Shown one piece after another: positions 10,369 through 18,468 of a DNA stretch of 64,000 bases. The DNA is from Pseudomonas sp. ATCC PTA-122608 (GTDB taxonomy: Bacteria; Pseudomonadota; Gammaproteobacteria; Pseudomonadales; Pseudomonadaceae), in contig NZ_LPNO01000014.1 of the NCBI RefSeq assembly GCF_001952855.1, forward strand, positions 1 through 64,000. Reading direction: 5' to 3'. Each line of letters begins with the position of its first letter. Position 1 is the first letter of the stretch. A program made the translations under genes and the position numbers. The notes under the pieces were generated by a model that ran no database searches, was not told the origin of the DNA, and saw only the letters and a list, made by a program, of their open reading frames with translations.

Positions 10369-10857
10369 ATGTCGAAACACCTGCTGAGCCCCCAAGGCGA
10401 GTTTCCCGCCGTAGGCCTGGGCCGTCGTCTGGCAGCGATGTTCTATGACTTCTTGTTGTGCACTGCCTTGCTGATCGTCACGGCCTTTATCTACAAGCTG
10501 GTGTGGATGGGGTTTGTCGGGGAGGCCAAGTTGCGGGCGCTTTCCGAGTCTGGCGCGCTGGATGGTGACCCGTTGTTGTCGACGATTTTGTTTTTTGTGT
10601 TGTTTGGTTTTTTTGCCAAGTTCTGGACGCATTCGGGGCAGACCCTGGGGATGCAGGTTTGGGGGGTGCGGGTGCAGAACGCTGATGGGTCGCGGATCAG
10701 TCTGTGGCAGGCGTTGTTGCGGTTTGTGGTGTCGATTGCTTCGTGGTTGTGTGCGGGATTGGGGTTTATCTGGTCGTTGTTCGACAAGCAGAAACGCAGC
10801 TGGCACGACATTTATTCCGACACGCAGTTGGTGCGGATTCCGAAGAAAAAGAAGTAG
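10369..10857 (+). CDS. RDD-family inner-membrane protein
   Basis: A 162-residue membrane protein. The RDD motif is represented by GLGRRLAAMFYDFLL near residue 20. Three or four hydrophobic spans follow (about 27-48, 71-88 and 112-135), and the C-terminal RSWHDIYSDTQLVRI block is typical of the family. The function is unknown; some relatives are linked to ion transport. It ends in a lysine-rich tail. It is a single gene between the csp terminator and a strong shared hairpin. Confidence 0.88.
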   Translation: MSKHLLSPQGEFPAVGLGRRLAAMFYDFLLCTALLIVTAFIYKLVWMGFVGEAKLRALSESGALDGDPLLSTILFFVLFGFFAKFWTHSGQTLGMQVWGVRVQNADGSRISLWQALLRFVVSIASWLCAGLGFIWSLFDKQKRSWHDIYSDTQLVRIPKKKK

Positions 10858-10888
10858 GTTTGGAGTGGGACATATCCGCTGCCTGGAG

Positions 10889-10916
10889 CGTTTCCACGCT
10901 CTGCGTGGGAAGGATC
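10889..10916. repeat. Short extragenic palindrome (TTCCACGC-GCGTGGGAA family)
   Basis: The palindrome TTTCCACGC-tct-GCGTGGGAA is followed by GGATC. A close relative lies at 21295-21320. This is a second family of intergenic palindrome, distinct from the REPINs. Confidence 0.65.
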
Positions 10917-10964
10917 AAGCCCAAATAAAAGGCCTCGTAAACACGAGGCCTTTTATTTGGGCTT
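10917..10964. terminator. Bidirectional terminator with a perfect 22-bp stem
   Basis: Two 22-nt perfect complements (AAGCCCAAATAAAAGGCCTC... and its mate) surround a 4-nt loop. A and T tracts lie within the stem. It separates the plus-strand RDD gene from the convergent minus-strand operon that ends at 10973. Confidence 0.85.
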
Positions 10965-10972
10965 CAATCTCT

Positions 10973-11203
10973 TCAACTCTGTGGCCTCATCCCTTGGGAC
11001 ATCCCAAACATGAACAACAACAACTCATGATCAGGCTTGGCCGCGACACCGACCTTGGCGATCCGCGGCATCGGGCATTGCTGCCCGACACCCTGCACCG
11101 CACTGAGAACTTGTGTCCGGGGCTGCTCCCAGGCAGCCAGGGCCAGGGCAGCTATGCCCAAAGCCCCCAACAGAAACAAACCTCGTGCAATTTCTAGCTT
11201 CAT
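10973..11203 (-). CDS. Small membrane-anchored or exported protein, function unknown
   Basis: A 76-residue product beginning MKLEIARGLFLLGALGIAAL, with one hydrophobic segment (about residues 7-26) that could be a signal or an anchor, then a short soluble tail with one cysteine. The start at 11203 overlaps the inaA stop by one base (TAATG), which indicates translational coupling. A small gene in the same place follows inaA in P. aeruginosa, as I recall. The operon context suggests an envelope role; nothing in the protein itself shows a function. Confidence 0.7.
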   Translation of the reverse strand: MKLEIARGLFLLGALGIAALALAAWEQPRTQVLSAVQGVGQQCPMPRIAKVGVAAKPDHELLLFMFGMSQGMRPQS

Positions 11204-11919
11204 TACGTTAAACCTTTGATAGCGCTGCCAAACGCCGTCTCGTAAAAGTAGCTGAGTTTCTGCCAGTCCGTAGAGTTCCACGACGAATGGCGGCGTAACT
11301 GCAACATGTCATGCCGGGCCGCCCGCAAAGCCGTCAACCGCTGGCGGCACTTCTCGAAGTCCAGCAGCGCCACTTCAACCTTGGCCGCGTCACCCTCACC
11401 CGTCACCCGCACAAAGATATGCTTGATATACAGGCAACCATGCTGCCAACGACCTTTGTGCATCCGCGCCAACGTACCCGCGAGTTCCTTGAGCAAACGC
11501 TCATGCACCAACTCGCCATACTGCTCACGACCACCCGCGGCGTACCAGTTTTCGATCTCGTCGAAACCGTCCAGCGACGCCGTCACCAACAACGCCTTCC
11601 ATTGGTGCTCAGGGTCGCGACGGGCCTCGCAGAACACCAACTCCGGCACGCGTACATCCAGCAAACGCAGGCCCTTCAGGGCGTCACGCTCACGCAACAC
11701 CGTGGGGCGCCCAAACGGATGGAGCCAACTGCGGTAGATATGGCCCGTCTGGCGCTTGCTATAGAGCAAACGACCATTGGTGCCCGTCACCCGTTGCACA
11801 CCACTTTCACCGCCACGACGACGATTGGGCTCTTCGACCCACTCGCCCTGCTGGCGCCAGAAATAATCAAATCGCTCCTCGGGAGCTACTTCACTACCTG
11901 GTAAACACTCGACAGCCAT
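11203..11919 (-). CDS. inaA: InaA-type lipopolysaccharide kinase
   Basis: A 238-residue protein of the Kdo/WaaP kinase group. The kinase-like landmarks are VLRERDALKGLRLLDVRVPE (N-lobe), the catalytic-loop region WQHGCLYIKHIFV, and LLDFEKCRQ in the position of the metal-binding DFG. These enzymes phosphorylate sugars of the LPS core. The start at 11919 is chosen because AGAGGTAACAGG lies just upstream; the frame is open well beyond. It follows the methyltransferase gene by 4 nt. In P. fluorescens the methyltransferase/wapQ operon next to colRS was described as ColR-dependent. Confidence 0.85.
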   Translation of the reverse strand: MAVECLPGSEVAPEERFDYFWRQQGEWVEEPNRRRGGESGVQRVTGTNGRLLYSKRQTGHIYRSWLHPFGRPTVLRERDALKGLRLLDVRVPELVFCEARRDPEHQWKALLVTASLDGFDEIENWYAAGGREQYGELVHERLLKELAGTLARMHKGRWQHGCLYIKHIFVRVTGEGDAAKVEVALLDFEKCRQRLTALRAARHDMLQLRRHSSWNSTDWQKLSYFYETAFGSAIKGLT

Positions 11920-11923
11920 CCTG

Positions 11924-12604
11924 TTACCTCTTGCGCAATACATACACTCGCCACATGGCGTAGAGCGGTATGAAGTCCAGGGATTCCTGAACACGGAAAC
12001 CGGCTTGCTCAAACTCTGCCTCAACAGTAGCAGCCGGTAACACGAACCGATTTTGGTAACCTTCCTGCTCACCTTTTTTGCGACGGCGCACTTCGGCACG
12101 CTTGCGTTTCCAGGCCTTGAAATTGCCGTCTACCCACAACGAGATAATCACGCTGTCGCGGGTAACACGCTGAAATTCGCGCAGTATTGCCAGCCTGTGC
12201 TCGGGGTCACCAATGTGGTGCATCAAGCGCATGCAGAAAATACTGTCGACCGCGTTATCTGGCAAATCGATATCAAAGGCAGACGTCTGCAAGGGGCGTA
12301 CCCGTTTCACCACATCCGCCGGTTGGGCGACCGTGGCGATCTTCAACATCGACGCTGAGTTGTCGGCGCCGATGATCACACGGTTGGGCTTTTCTGCCAG
12401 CAGCGGCCAGAAACGCCCGGCACCACATGGCAGGTCCAGCACCAGGCCAGGCTCACCGGCCATGGCCAACGCACCACGCGCCAATTGCTCGTCGCGTTTG
12501 TGGGACAACCGGCGAGCCAGATTGTCCTGATGTTTGAGCAAATAATTCTGCGCGTGCTGATCGTCGTACTTATCGGAAAATTCGAGCTTGATTGGGGTAG
12601 GCAT
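11924..12604 (-). CDS. SAM-dependent methyltransferase, ColR-controlled
   Basis: A 226-residue class I methyltransferase. The SAM-binding glycine motif is LVLDLPCGAGRFWPLLA, followed by the acidic strand VIIGADNSASML and CMRLMHHI. Its substrate is not evident. It is the first gene of the unit with inaA and the small protein. The ATG at 12604 is preferred over the GTG at 12607 for spacing from GGAG. A ColR-like box lies 69 nt upstream. The gene order colR-colS-methyltransferase-inaA matches the ColR-regulated outer-membrane operon known in P. fluorescens and P. putida. Confidence 0.87.
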   Translation of the reverse strand: MPTPIKLEFSDKYDDQHAQNYLLKHQDNLARRLSHKRDEQLARGALAMAGEPGLVLDLPCGAGRFWPLLAEKPNRVIIGADNSASMLKIATVAQPADVVKRVRPLQTSAFDIDLPDNAVDSIFCMRLMHHIGDPEHRLAILREFQRVTRDSVIISLWVDGNFKAWKRKRAEVRRRKKGEQEGYQNRFVLPAATVEAEFEQAGFRVQESLDFIPLYAMWRVYVLRKR

Positions 12605-12672
12605 CACCGGGTCTCCAGTTACTAATGCCTACAACCTTAAGGAGAATCCTGTGATCAACAGGTCAACACGTT

Positions 12673-12688
12673 GTGAAAAACTTGTCCT
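12673..12688 (-). promoter_or_regulatory. ColR box ahead of the methyltransferase/inaA unit
   Basis: On the minus strand this reads AGGACAAGTTTTTCAC. It shares ACnAGTTTTTCAC with the site at 14864-14879, and both end 69 nt before the A of the ATG. TTTTTCAC is the conserved core I recall for ColR sites in P. putida. Confidence 0.72.
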
Positions 12689-12792
12689 GTCGAATCGTAT
12701 ACATTACAAAACTTTGCAGACACAAGTCGTGGCATGATGCCATCTTCGGCGAAAATGAGGGAGTCTGCGGCAGCTTAGCGGCAGGGCAGCCA

Positions 12793-14073
12793 TCAGTCTT
12801 TGACCTGACTCAACTCGACGTGAAAGCGGCAGCCATTGGGCTCCATGGTGCTGAGGCTGACGCTCCAACCCTGGTTCTCACAGATGCGCTGAACCAGGGA
12901 CAAACCCAGGCCCAGGCCTTCTCCGCGCTTTTCACTGCCGCGCACAAACGGTTCGAACATCGCTTCGCGCTTGTCCTCGGGAATGCCCACGCCAGTGTCT
13001 TCCACCACAAAACCGCTCGGTTCCAGGGTAAGGCGGATCAAGCCGTGCTCGGTGTAGTGCAGGGCATTACGCAAAAGGTTGCCCATGACCGCGTGCAGGA
13101 AGGTCGCGTTGTAGCGGGTATCCAGTGGATTGCCCGGTTGATAGATCAGCTCAAGGCCTTTGCGCTCGATCGGCTCACGCCAGATCCCCAGCAAGTCCTC
13201 GGCCACCTGCGCCAGGCTGGCCTGGGGCGACATGCCTGCCTCCTCGCGCTGGGCACGGGCCAGCATCAGGAAGGTCTGTACCAGTTCGCGCATTTCTTCA
13301 CAGGCCCGCGCAATGCGCTCGACCTGCTTGCGGCCGCGCTGGTCAATCGCCGGGTTCTCCAGCAACAGCTCGCAGGAACTGGCGAGAACCATCAGCGGGG
13401 TGCGCAACTCGTGGCTGACGTCACTGGTAAACAGCTGCTCCCGGGACAACGCCTGGCGTAAACGGCCCAGGGTGGCGTCAAAGGCCACGGCCAGCTCGCC
13501 GACTTCATCCGCGGCGTAATCCGGCGCCAGCGGTGGCGCCAGGCCGAGTAATTGGTCGCGGTGCCGCACCTGGCGGGCCAGGCGTACCACCGGTGCCATT
13601 ACCTTGCGCGCCAGCACCCAGCCGAGGAATACCGCCAACGCCAGGCTGAGCACAAACCCCACCAGCACCACGGCAAACAGCACCCGCTCGCGCTCTTCGA
13701 AATCGCTCTGGTCTTGCAACAGGACATAACGGCGACCGTCGACCACCTCGACCATGGCATGGTAGGACAGCGCCTCCCGAAACACCTCGTGAAAACCAGG
13801 CTCCAGATGGCGCAGATCCTTGGGCAGCTCGAAATCGCCGGGGCCGCCGCTGAAGTAGAACAATTGGTCGGGCTCGGGACGGTGGCTCCAGTCCTCGACG
13901 CTGTCCATCAGCAGCAGGCGTTGCAAGTCACCGCCCAGGCCTGCCGAAATGAGTTTTTCTTCCACCAGGTGCACCGTGGCGACGATGCCCATGGCGAAGG
14001 CCCCCGCCACCAACGCACTCATCAAGGCGAAGGCGATGATGATCCGCTGGGCAAGGCTTTGCTTAAACTCCAT
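12793..14073 (-). CDS. colS: Sensor histidine kinase ColS
   Basis: A 426-residue kinase. The first membrane span is about residues 11-34, the periplasmic loop about 35-135, and the second span about 136-158. A HAMP-like linker and the DHp motif DVSHELRTPLMVL follow, then ATPase motifs N (MGNLLRNALHYTEHG), G1 (VVEDTGVGIPED) and G2 (GLGLGLSL). In P. putida ColS responds to excess Fe(III) and Zn(II). The loop carries H35, E38, E96, H105, E126 and E129, including an ExxE motif, which matches the metal-ligand set I recall for that protein. The ATG at 14073 overlaps the end of colR by 11 nt. Confidence 0.9.
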   Translation of the reverse strand: MEFKQSLAQRIIIAFALMSALVAGAFAMGIVATVHLVEEKLISAGLGGDLQRLLLMDSVEDWSHRPEPDQLFYFSGGPGDFELPKDLRHLEPGFHEVFREALSYHAMVEVVDGRRYVLLQDQSDFEERERVLFAVVLVGFVLSLALAVFLGWVLARKVMAPVVRLARQVRHRDQLLGLAPPLAPDYAADEVGELAVAFDATLGRLRQALSREQLFTSDVSHELRTPLMVLASSCELLLENPAIDQRGRKQVERIARACEEMRELVQTFLMLARAQREEAGMSPQASLAQVAEDLLGIWREPIERKGLELIYQPGNPLDTRYNATFLHAVMGNLLRNALHYTEHGLIRLTLEPSGFVVEDTGVGIPEDKREAMFEPFVRGSEKRGEGLGLGLSLVQRICENQGWSVSLSTMEPNGCRFHVELSQVKD

Positions 14074-14746
14074 CACGACCCTCGGCCAGGCGATAACCCA
14101 CACCGTGCACCGTTTGCAGCAACGGTTTGGCGAAGGGTTTATCGATCACCTGACGCAGTTGATGGACGTGGCTGCGCAAGCTGTCGCTGTCCGGGCAGTC
14201 ATCGCCCCACAGGGCTTCTTCGAGAATCTCGCGGCGCAGCACGTGGGGGCTTTTTTGCATCAGCACCGCCAGCAGCTTCAGGCCGACCGGGTTGAGCTTG
14301 AGCAGGCGCCCTTCGCGGGTGACTTCCAGGGTGTCGAGGTCGTAATTCAGGTCACCGACTTGCAGCGCACGGCGACCGCCGCCCTGGGCACGACGCAGCA
14401 CCGCTTCGATGCGCGCGGCCAATTCCGACAGGGCGAATGGCTTGAGCAGGTAGTCATCGGCGCCGGACTTGAAGCCCTGCAGCCGGTCATCCAGTTGGTC
14501 GCGCGCAGTGAGCATGATCACCGGCGTGTCGCGGCGCGCGTCTTCCCGTAGGCGTTTGCACAGGGTGTAGCCGTCAATGCCGGGCAGCATGATGTCGAGC
14601 ACAATCAGGTCGTAATGTTCGGTGGCAGCCAGGTGCAGGCCCGACAAACCGTCCTGCGCACAGTCTACGGTGTAGCCCTTCAGCCCCAGGTAATCCGCCA
14701 GGTTGGCCAGAATATCGCGGTTGTCTTCAACCAATAAAATTCGCAT
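14063..14746 (-). CDS. colR: Response regulator ColR (OmpR family)
   Basis: A 227-residue regulator. The receiver domain has the acidic pair EDN, the phospho-acceptor Asp in LIVLDIMLPGIDGY (about residue 51), the conserved Thr in VIMLTARDQ and the Lys in LLKPFALSE. The C-terminal winged helix has DSDSLRSHVHQLRQVIDKPF and TVHGVGYRL. ColR controls envelope genes and root competence in P. fluorescens. GGAGA lies 8 nt before the ATG. It is divergent from the sulfatase-type gene at 14948, and two ColR-like boxes flank the colRS locus. Confidence 0.92.
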   Translation of the reverse strand: MRILLVEDNRDILANLADYLGLKGYTVDCAQDGLSGLHLAATEHYDLIVLDIMLPGIDGYTLCKRLREDARRDTPVIMLTARDQLDDRLQGFKSGADDYLLKPFALSELAARIEAVLRRAQGGGRRALQVGDLNYDLDTLEVTREGRLLKLNPVGLKLLAVLMQKSPHVLRREILEEALWGDDCPDSDSLRSHVHQLRQVIDKPFAKPLLQTVHGVGYRLAEGRDGV

Positions 14747-14863
14747 GGGCAGTGTCTCCGTACGCGGTAACGGCCGTGTTGGCTCGCGCAGCTTAAGGCC
14801 AAGTATGGCTCACGGCTAGGCCTGAAGGCCGCACCGATTACTGTTTTCAACCGATTGGGGAAC

Positions 14864-14879
14864 TTAACGAGTTTTTCAC
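14864..14879 (+). promoter_or_regulatory. ColR box ahead of the sulfatase-type gene
   Basis: TTAACGAGTTTTTCAC fits the ColR pattern (YYNASNN then TTTTTCAC) almost fully. It shares ACnAGTTTTTCAC with the minus-strand box at 12673-12688 and has the same 69-nt distance to the start codon. Confidence 0.75.
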
Positions 14880-14947
14880 TATAGGTTCACAAGCTGACTA
14901 CAGTGTCAGCGCGAAGATCGCGCCCATCGTAAATAAGGAACATTGAC

Positions 14948-16897
14948 ATGGGTTTTCCAAAAACGGCACCAATGCGCTATTTGCTGCTGGTGACCGGTGC
15001 CTGGCTGGTTGTTTTTCTACTAACGCGCGTCCTGCTGCTGGTGACTCACCTGGATGAAGTCAGCGGTAACCTGCTGCCGGTATTCGGCGTGGGCCTGCTG
15101 TATGACCTCGGCTTCCTCGCCTATGCCGCCCTGCCCTTGGGCCTGTACTTGCTGCTGTGCCCACCAGGCTTGTGGCGGCGTCGGGGTCATCGTTGGTTCC
15201 TGCAAGCGGTACTGACCGTCAGCCTGTTCGCCATGCTCTTCACCAGCGTGGCCGAGTGGTTGTTCTGGGACGAGTTCGGCGTGCGCTTCAACTTTATTGC
15301 CGTGGACTACCTGGTGTACTCCAAAGAGGTGCTGAACAACCTGCTGGAGTCTTATCCGATCGGCAAGTTGCTGAGCCTGCTGGCGGTGCTGGCAATTGTC
15401 TTGAGCCTGGCCTTGCGTAAACCGTTCAACGCGGCGATGAACTCGCCGTTGCCTGCGATGCGCAAACGCCTGCTCAACGCCCTCGGTTTGTTGGTGGTGG
15501 CCGGCCTGAGCCTGCAACTGATCAACCAGGACAGCCCGCGCAGCCAGGGCGGTAACGCCTACAACAATGAACTGGCGAGCAACGGCCCGTATCAGTTCTT
15601 CGCCGCCTTCCGTAATAACGAGCTGGACTACAACCAGTTCTACAAGAGCCTGCCGGCCGATGTGGTCGCCAAGCAGTTGCGCGCCGAACTCAGCGAGCCC
15701 AATGCACGGTTTATCGGCACGGACCCGCTGGATATCCGTCGCGCCATTACCAACCCGGGCACGCTGCGCAAACCCAATATCGTACTGGTGACCATCGAGA
15801 GCTTCAGTGCCAAGTACATGGGCAGCAACGGCGACCCGAATAACCTGACGCCCAACCTCGACGCGCTGCGCAAACAGAGCCTGTACTTCAATAACTTCTA
15901 CGCCACCGGCACCCGCACCGACCGCGGTCTGGAAGCCATCACCCTGGCCATTCCACCGACGCCGGGGCGTTCGATCGTCAAGCGCATCGGCCGCGAAAGC
16001 GGGTTCGGTAGCCTGGGCCAACAGCTCAACGCCATCGGCTATGACAGCGTGTTTGTCTACGGCGGACGCGGCTACTTCGACAACATGAACGCGTTCTTCA
16101 GCGGCAACGGCTACCGCGTAGTCGACCAAAGCAGCGTGCCCGAAGCAGAAATCAGCTTCAAAAACGCCTGGGGCATGGCGGACGAAGACCTCTATAAACA
16201 GACGCTGAAACTGGCGGATGCCGACTACGCCAAGCAGCAACCGTTCCTGCTGCAACTGATGACCACCTCCAACCACCGCCCGTACACCTACCCGGCAGGC
16301 CGCATTGATATCAAATCCGGTGACGGCCGCGACGGCGCGGTGAAGTACACCGACCATGCCATCGGCCAGTTCCTGGAGGCAGCGCGCCAGAAGCCATGGT
16401 TCGACAACACGATCTTTATCTTCGTCGCCGACCACACGGCGGGCAGCGCGGGCAAGGAAGACCTGCCGATGGTGAATTACCAGATTCCGTTGTTCATCTA
16501 CGCCCCCAAGCTGGTGGACGCCGGCGAGAACGCGAAGCTGGCCAGCCAGATCGACCTGGCGCCCACCCTGCTGGGCTTGCTGAACCTGAGCTACGAGTCG
16601 ACGTTTTTTGGCCGCAACCTGCTGCAAGACAACCCACTGCCGCCACGGGTAGTGGTGGGCAATTACCAGTACCTGGGGTTGTTCGACGGCAATGACCTGG
16701 CGATTCTCAGCCCACGCCAAGGCCTGCGTCGCCATGACCAGGCACTGGGGGACAGCCATGAAACCCGCGTAGGTAGCGATGACCCATTGATCCAGCGGGC
16801 CATCACCTACTACCAGGGCGCCAGTTATGGCTACAAACAACAGTTGCTGAGCTGGAGGGTGCCCAAGGACGAGGTTCCCCAGGTGAGTACACGCTAA
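14948..16897 (+). CDS. LTA synthase-type sulfatase-fold membrane transferase
   Basis: A 649-residue protein. The N-terminal third has about five membrane spans (to about residue 185), followed by a large periplasmic alkaline-phosphatase-fold domain. Likely metal and catalytic residues are in VTIESFS (metal-binding Glu), ATGTRTDRGLEA (nucleophile Thr), NHRPY and FVADHT (Asp-His pair). Relatives transfer phosphoglycerol or phosphoethanolamine from phospholipids to envelope glycans or lipid A. It is divergent from colR with a ColR box, and a PAP2 phosphatase gene follows, which supports an envelope-modification role. The exact donor and acceptor cannot be read from the sequence. Confidence 0.85.
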   Translation: MGFPKTAPMRYLLLVTGAWLVVFLLTRVLLLVTHLDEVSGNLLPVFGVGLLYDLGFLAYAALPLGLYLLLCPPGLWRRRGHRWFLQAVLTVSLFAMLFTSVAEWLFWDEFGVRFNFIAVDYLVYSKEVLNNLLESYPIGKLLSLLAVLAIVLSLALRKPFNAAMNSPLPAMRKRLLNALGLLVVAGLSLQLINQDSPRSQGGNAYNNELASNGPYQFFAAFRNNELDYNQFYKSLPADVVAKQLRAELSEPNARFIGTDPLDIRRAITNPGTLRKPNIVLVTIESFSAKYMGSNGDPNNLTPNLDALRKQSLYFNNFYATGTRTDRGLEAITLAIPPTPGRSIVKRIGRESGFGSLGQQLNAIGYDSVFVYGGRGYFDNMNAFFSGNGYRVVDQSSVPEAEISFKNAWGMADEDLYKQTLKLADADYAKQQPFLLQLMTTSNHRPYTYPAGRIDIKSGDGRDGAVKYTDHAIGQFLEAARQKPWFDNTIFIFVADHTAGSAGKEDLPMVNYQIPLFIYAPKLVDAGENAKLASQIDLAPTLLGLLNLSYESTFFGRNLLQDNPLPPRVVVGNYQYLGLFDGNDLAILSPRQGLRRHDQALGDSHETRVGSDDPLIQRAITYYQGASYGYKQQLLSWRVPKDEVPQVSTR

Positions 16898-16900
16898 CCA

Positions 16901-16935
16901 AAATGCCCCGGCCAGGTCTGACCGGGGCTTTTTTT
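16901..16935 (+). terminator. Terminator after the sulfatase-type gene
   Basis: GCCCCGG and CCGGGGC pair around about 11 nt and are followed by seven T. It stands between this gene and the PAP2 gene, so the two may be only partly co-expressed. Confidence 0.85.
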
Positions 16936-16951
16936 AGAGTCTGAGTTCGCC

Positions 16952-17695
16952 ATGCAAGCAATCGCTGTTCGTCCGGTATCCCAACCCCTCAACTTCTGGC
17001 TGTGTCTCGGTGTGCCTGCCGTGCTGGCGGTGGCCATGCTGCTGTTGGAGCTGACATCGCTGGACATGGACATCGCCAAGCTGTTTTACAACGCTTCCGA
17101 AGGCGGCTTTGTGGGCCGGCACAGTTTTTTTCTGGAGGACATTCTTCACGATCGCGCCAAGCAGATGGTGATCGTGTTTTCGGTGCTGGCGATCGCCGGG
17201 TTTGCCGGTGCCTTTATTTTTGAGCGGCTTAAACCCTATCGCCGGGAACTGGGCTGCCTGGTGCTCTCGCTGGCGCTGGCCACCTCGTTTGTTTCGCCGT
17301 TGAAGACGGCGACCGCGGTGCAATGCCCGTGGAGCGTCAAGGAATTTGGTGGGCAGGAGACTTACAGCGAGTTGCTGAGCCCGAGGCCACCGACCGACAA
17401 GCCCGGACGCTGCTGGCCGGGCGGGCATGCAGCGACCGGGTTTGCCCTGTTTGCGTTGTTTTTTGCCCTGAGGGATCGCCGGCCCCGGGTGGCACGCCCG
17501 GCGTTTATGTTTGCACTGGGCCTCGGCACGGTGCTCTCGGTGAGCCGCACGATGCAGGGCGCGCACTTTCTTTCCCATAACGTGTGGACGGCGATTTTCA
17601 GCTGGTTGATTTGTTTGGGGGCCTATTACTTCCTGCTGTATCGACCGGTGAAAGCACCACAACCCGCCCTCCATAAGCAGCCCGTAACGCCTTAA
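16952..17695 (+). CDS. PAP2-superfamily membrane phosphatase
   Basis: A 247-residue protein with about six membrane segments. The three phosphatase blocks are visible: KTATAVQCPW (block 1 variant), CWPGGHAATGF (PSGH-like, with the His) and SRTMQGAHFLSHNVW (SR...H). The last block has Asn where many relatives have Asp. Such enzymes dephosphorylate lipid phosphates in the periplasmic leaflet, for example undecaprenyl pyrophosphate or lipid A. It lies downstream of the sulfatase-type transferase, so release of a lipid product by that enzyme is a plausible link. Confidence 0.85.
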   Translation: MQAIAVRPVSQPLNFWLCLGVPAVLAVAMLLLELTSLDMDIAKLFYNASEGGFVGRHSFFLEDILHDRAKQMVIVFSVLAIAGFAGAFIFERLKPYRRELGCLVLSLALATSFVSPLKTATAVQCPWSVKEFGGQETYSELLSPRPPTDKPGRCWPGGHAATGFALFALFFALRDRRPRVARPAFMFALGLGTVLSVSRTMQGAHFLSHNVWTAIFSWLICLGAYYFLLYRPVKAPQPALHKQPVTP

Positions 17696-17769
17696 TGAAC
17701 AGCCCTTGCCTCGCCGGGGGCAAGGGCGCAACACTCTGCGCACTTTTTTGGCAACGATCCTGCTGAGCC

Positions 17770-18468
17770 ATGTCCGATACCCTGCTGCTGATCGAAGACG
17801 ACCTGCCCCTGGCGGCACTCACCGCCGAGTTCCTGCGTGCCGAGGGGTTTACCGTGGCCGTGGAACACCGTGGCGACCGCGCCGCCCAACGTATCCGCGA
17901 TGAGCAGCCCGCGCTGTTGATCCTCGATGTGATGCTGCCGGGCATCGACGGTTTCACCCTGTGCCGACAGATTCGCGACCACTACCCCGGGTTGATCCTG
18001 ATGATGACGGCGCTGGACGAGAACGCCGAGCAATTGGTGGGGTTTGCCGCCGGGGCCGACGACTACGTGGTCAAGCCGATCGACCCGCAATTGTTGTTGG
18101 CGAGGATCCGCTCGCTGCTGCGCCGCCATCCTCAGGCACCTCGCAGCTACTATCAGTGGGGCGCTTTTCGACTGGACCTGAACAACCACTTCGCCTGGCT
18201 TGGCGAGGCGCCCTTGCAGTTTTCGGTGGCCGAGTTCGAGCTGCTTGCCATCTTCGCCCGTCACTGCGGCGTATTGCTCACCCGGGAAAAACTGCTCCAG
18301 CGCCTGCGCGGCCTGGAGTACGACGGCCTGAACCGTTCGATTGATATGCGGGTGTCGCGCTTGCGCAAGAAACTCATGAGCCTTGAGTGCCCCGTGACCA
18401 TCCAGACCATCACGGCGCAGGGATACCTGTTCGTCGAAATCCCGAGCGGGAGTCAACATGCTGTCTAA
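17770..18468 (+). CDS. OmpR-family response regulator, RstA-like
   Basis: A 232-residue regulator. The receiver has EDD near the start, the acceptor Asp in LLILDVMLPGIDGF, TALDE in place of the usual T-A-R, and YVVKPIDPQL. The winged-helix domain has NRSIDMRVSRLRKKLMS and TITAQGYLF. It overlaps the kinase gene by 11 nt. I assign it to the RstA subgroup from overall resemblance only. A repeated CTGTnACAG site just beyond the kinase gene is compatible with an RstA-type operator. Confidence 0.85.
   Translation: MSDTLLLIEDDLPLAALTAEFLRAEGFTVAVEHRGDRAAQRIRDEQPALLILDVMLPGIDGFTLCRQIRDHYPGLILMMTALDENAEQLVGFAAGADDYVVKPIDPQLLLARIRSLLRRHPQAPRSYYQWGAFRLDLNNHFAWLGEAPLQFSVAEFELLAIFARHCGVLLTREKLLQRLRGLEYDGLNRSIDMRVSRLRKKLMSLECPVTIQTITAQGYLFVEIPSGSQHAV

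Noticed and set aside
11311..11904. A 197-codon plus-strand open frame opposite inaA
   Set aside because: It is a shadow of inaA with no ribosome site and no family resemblance.
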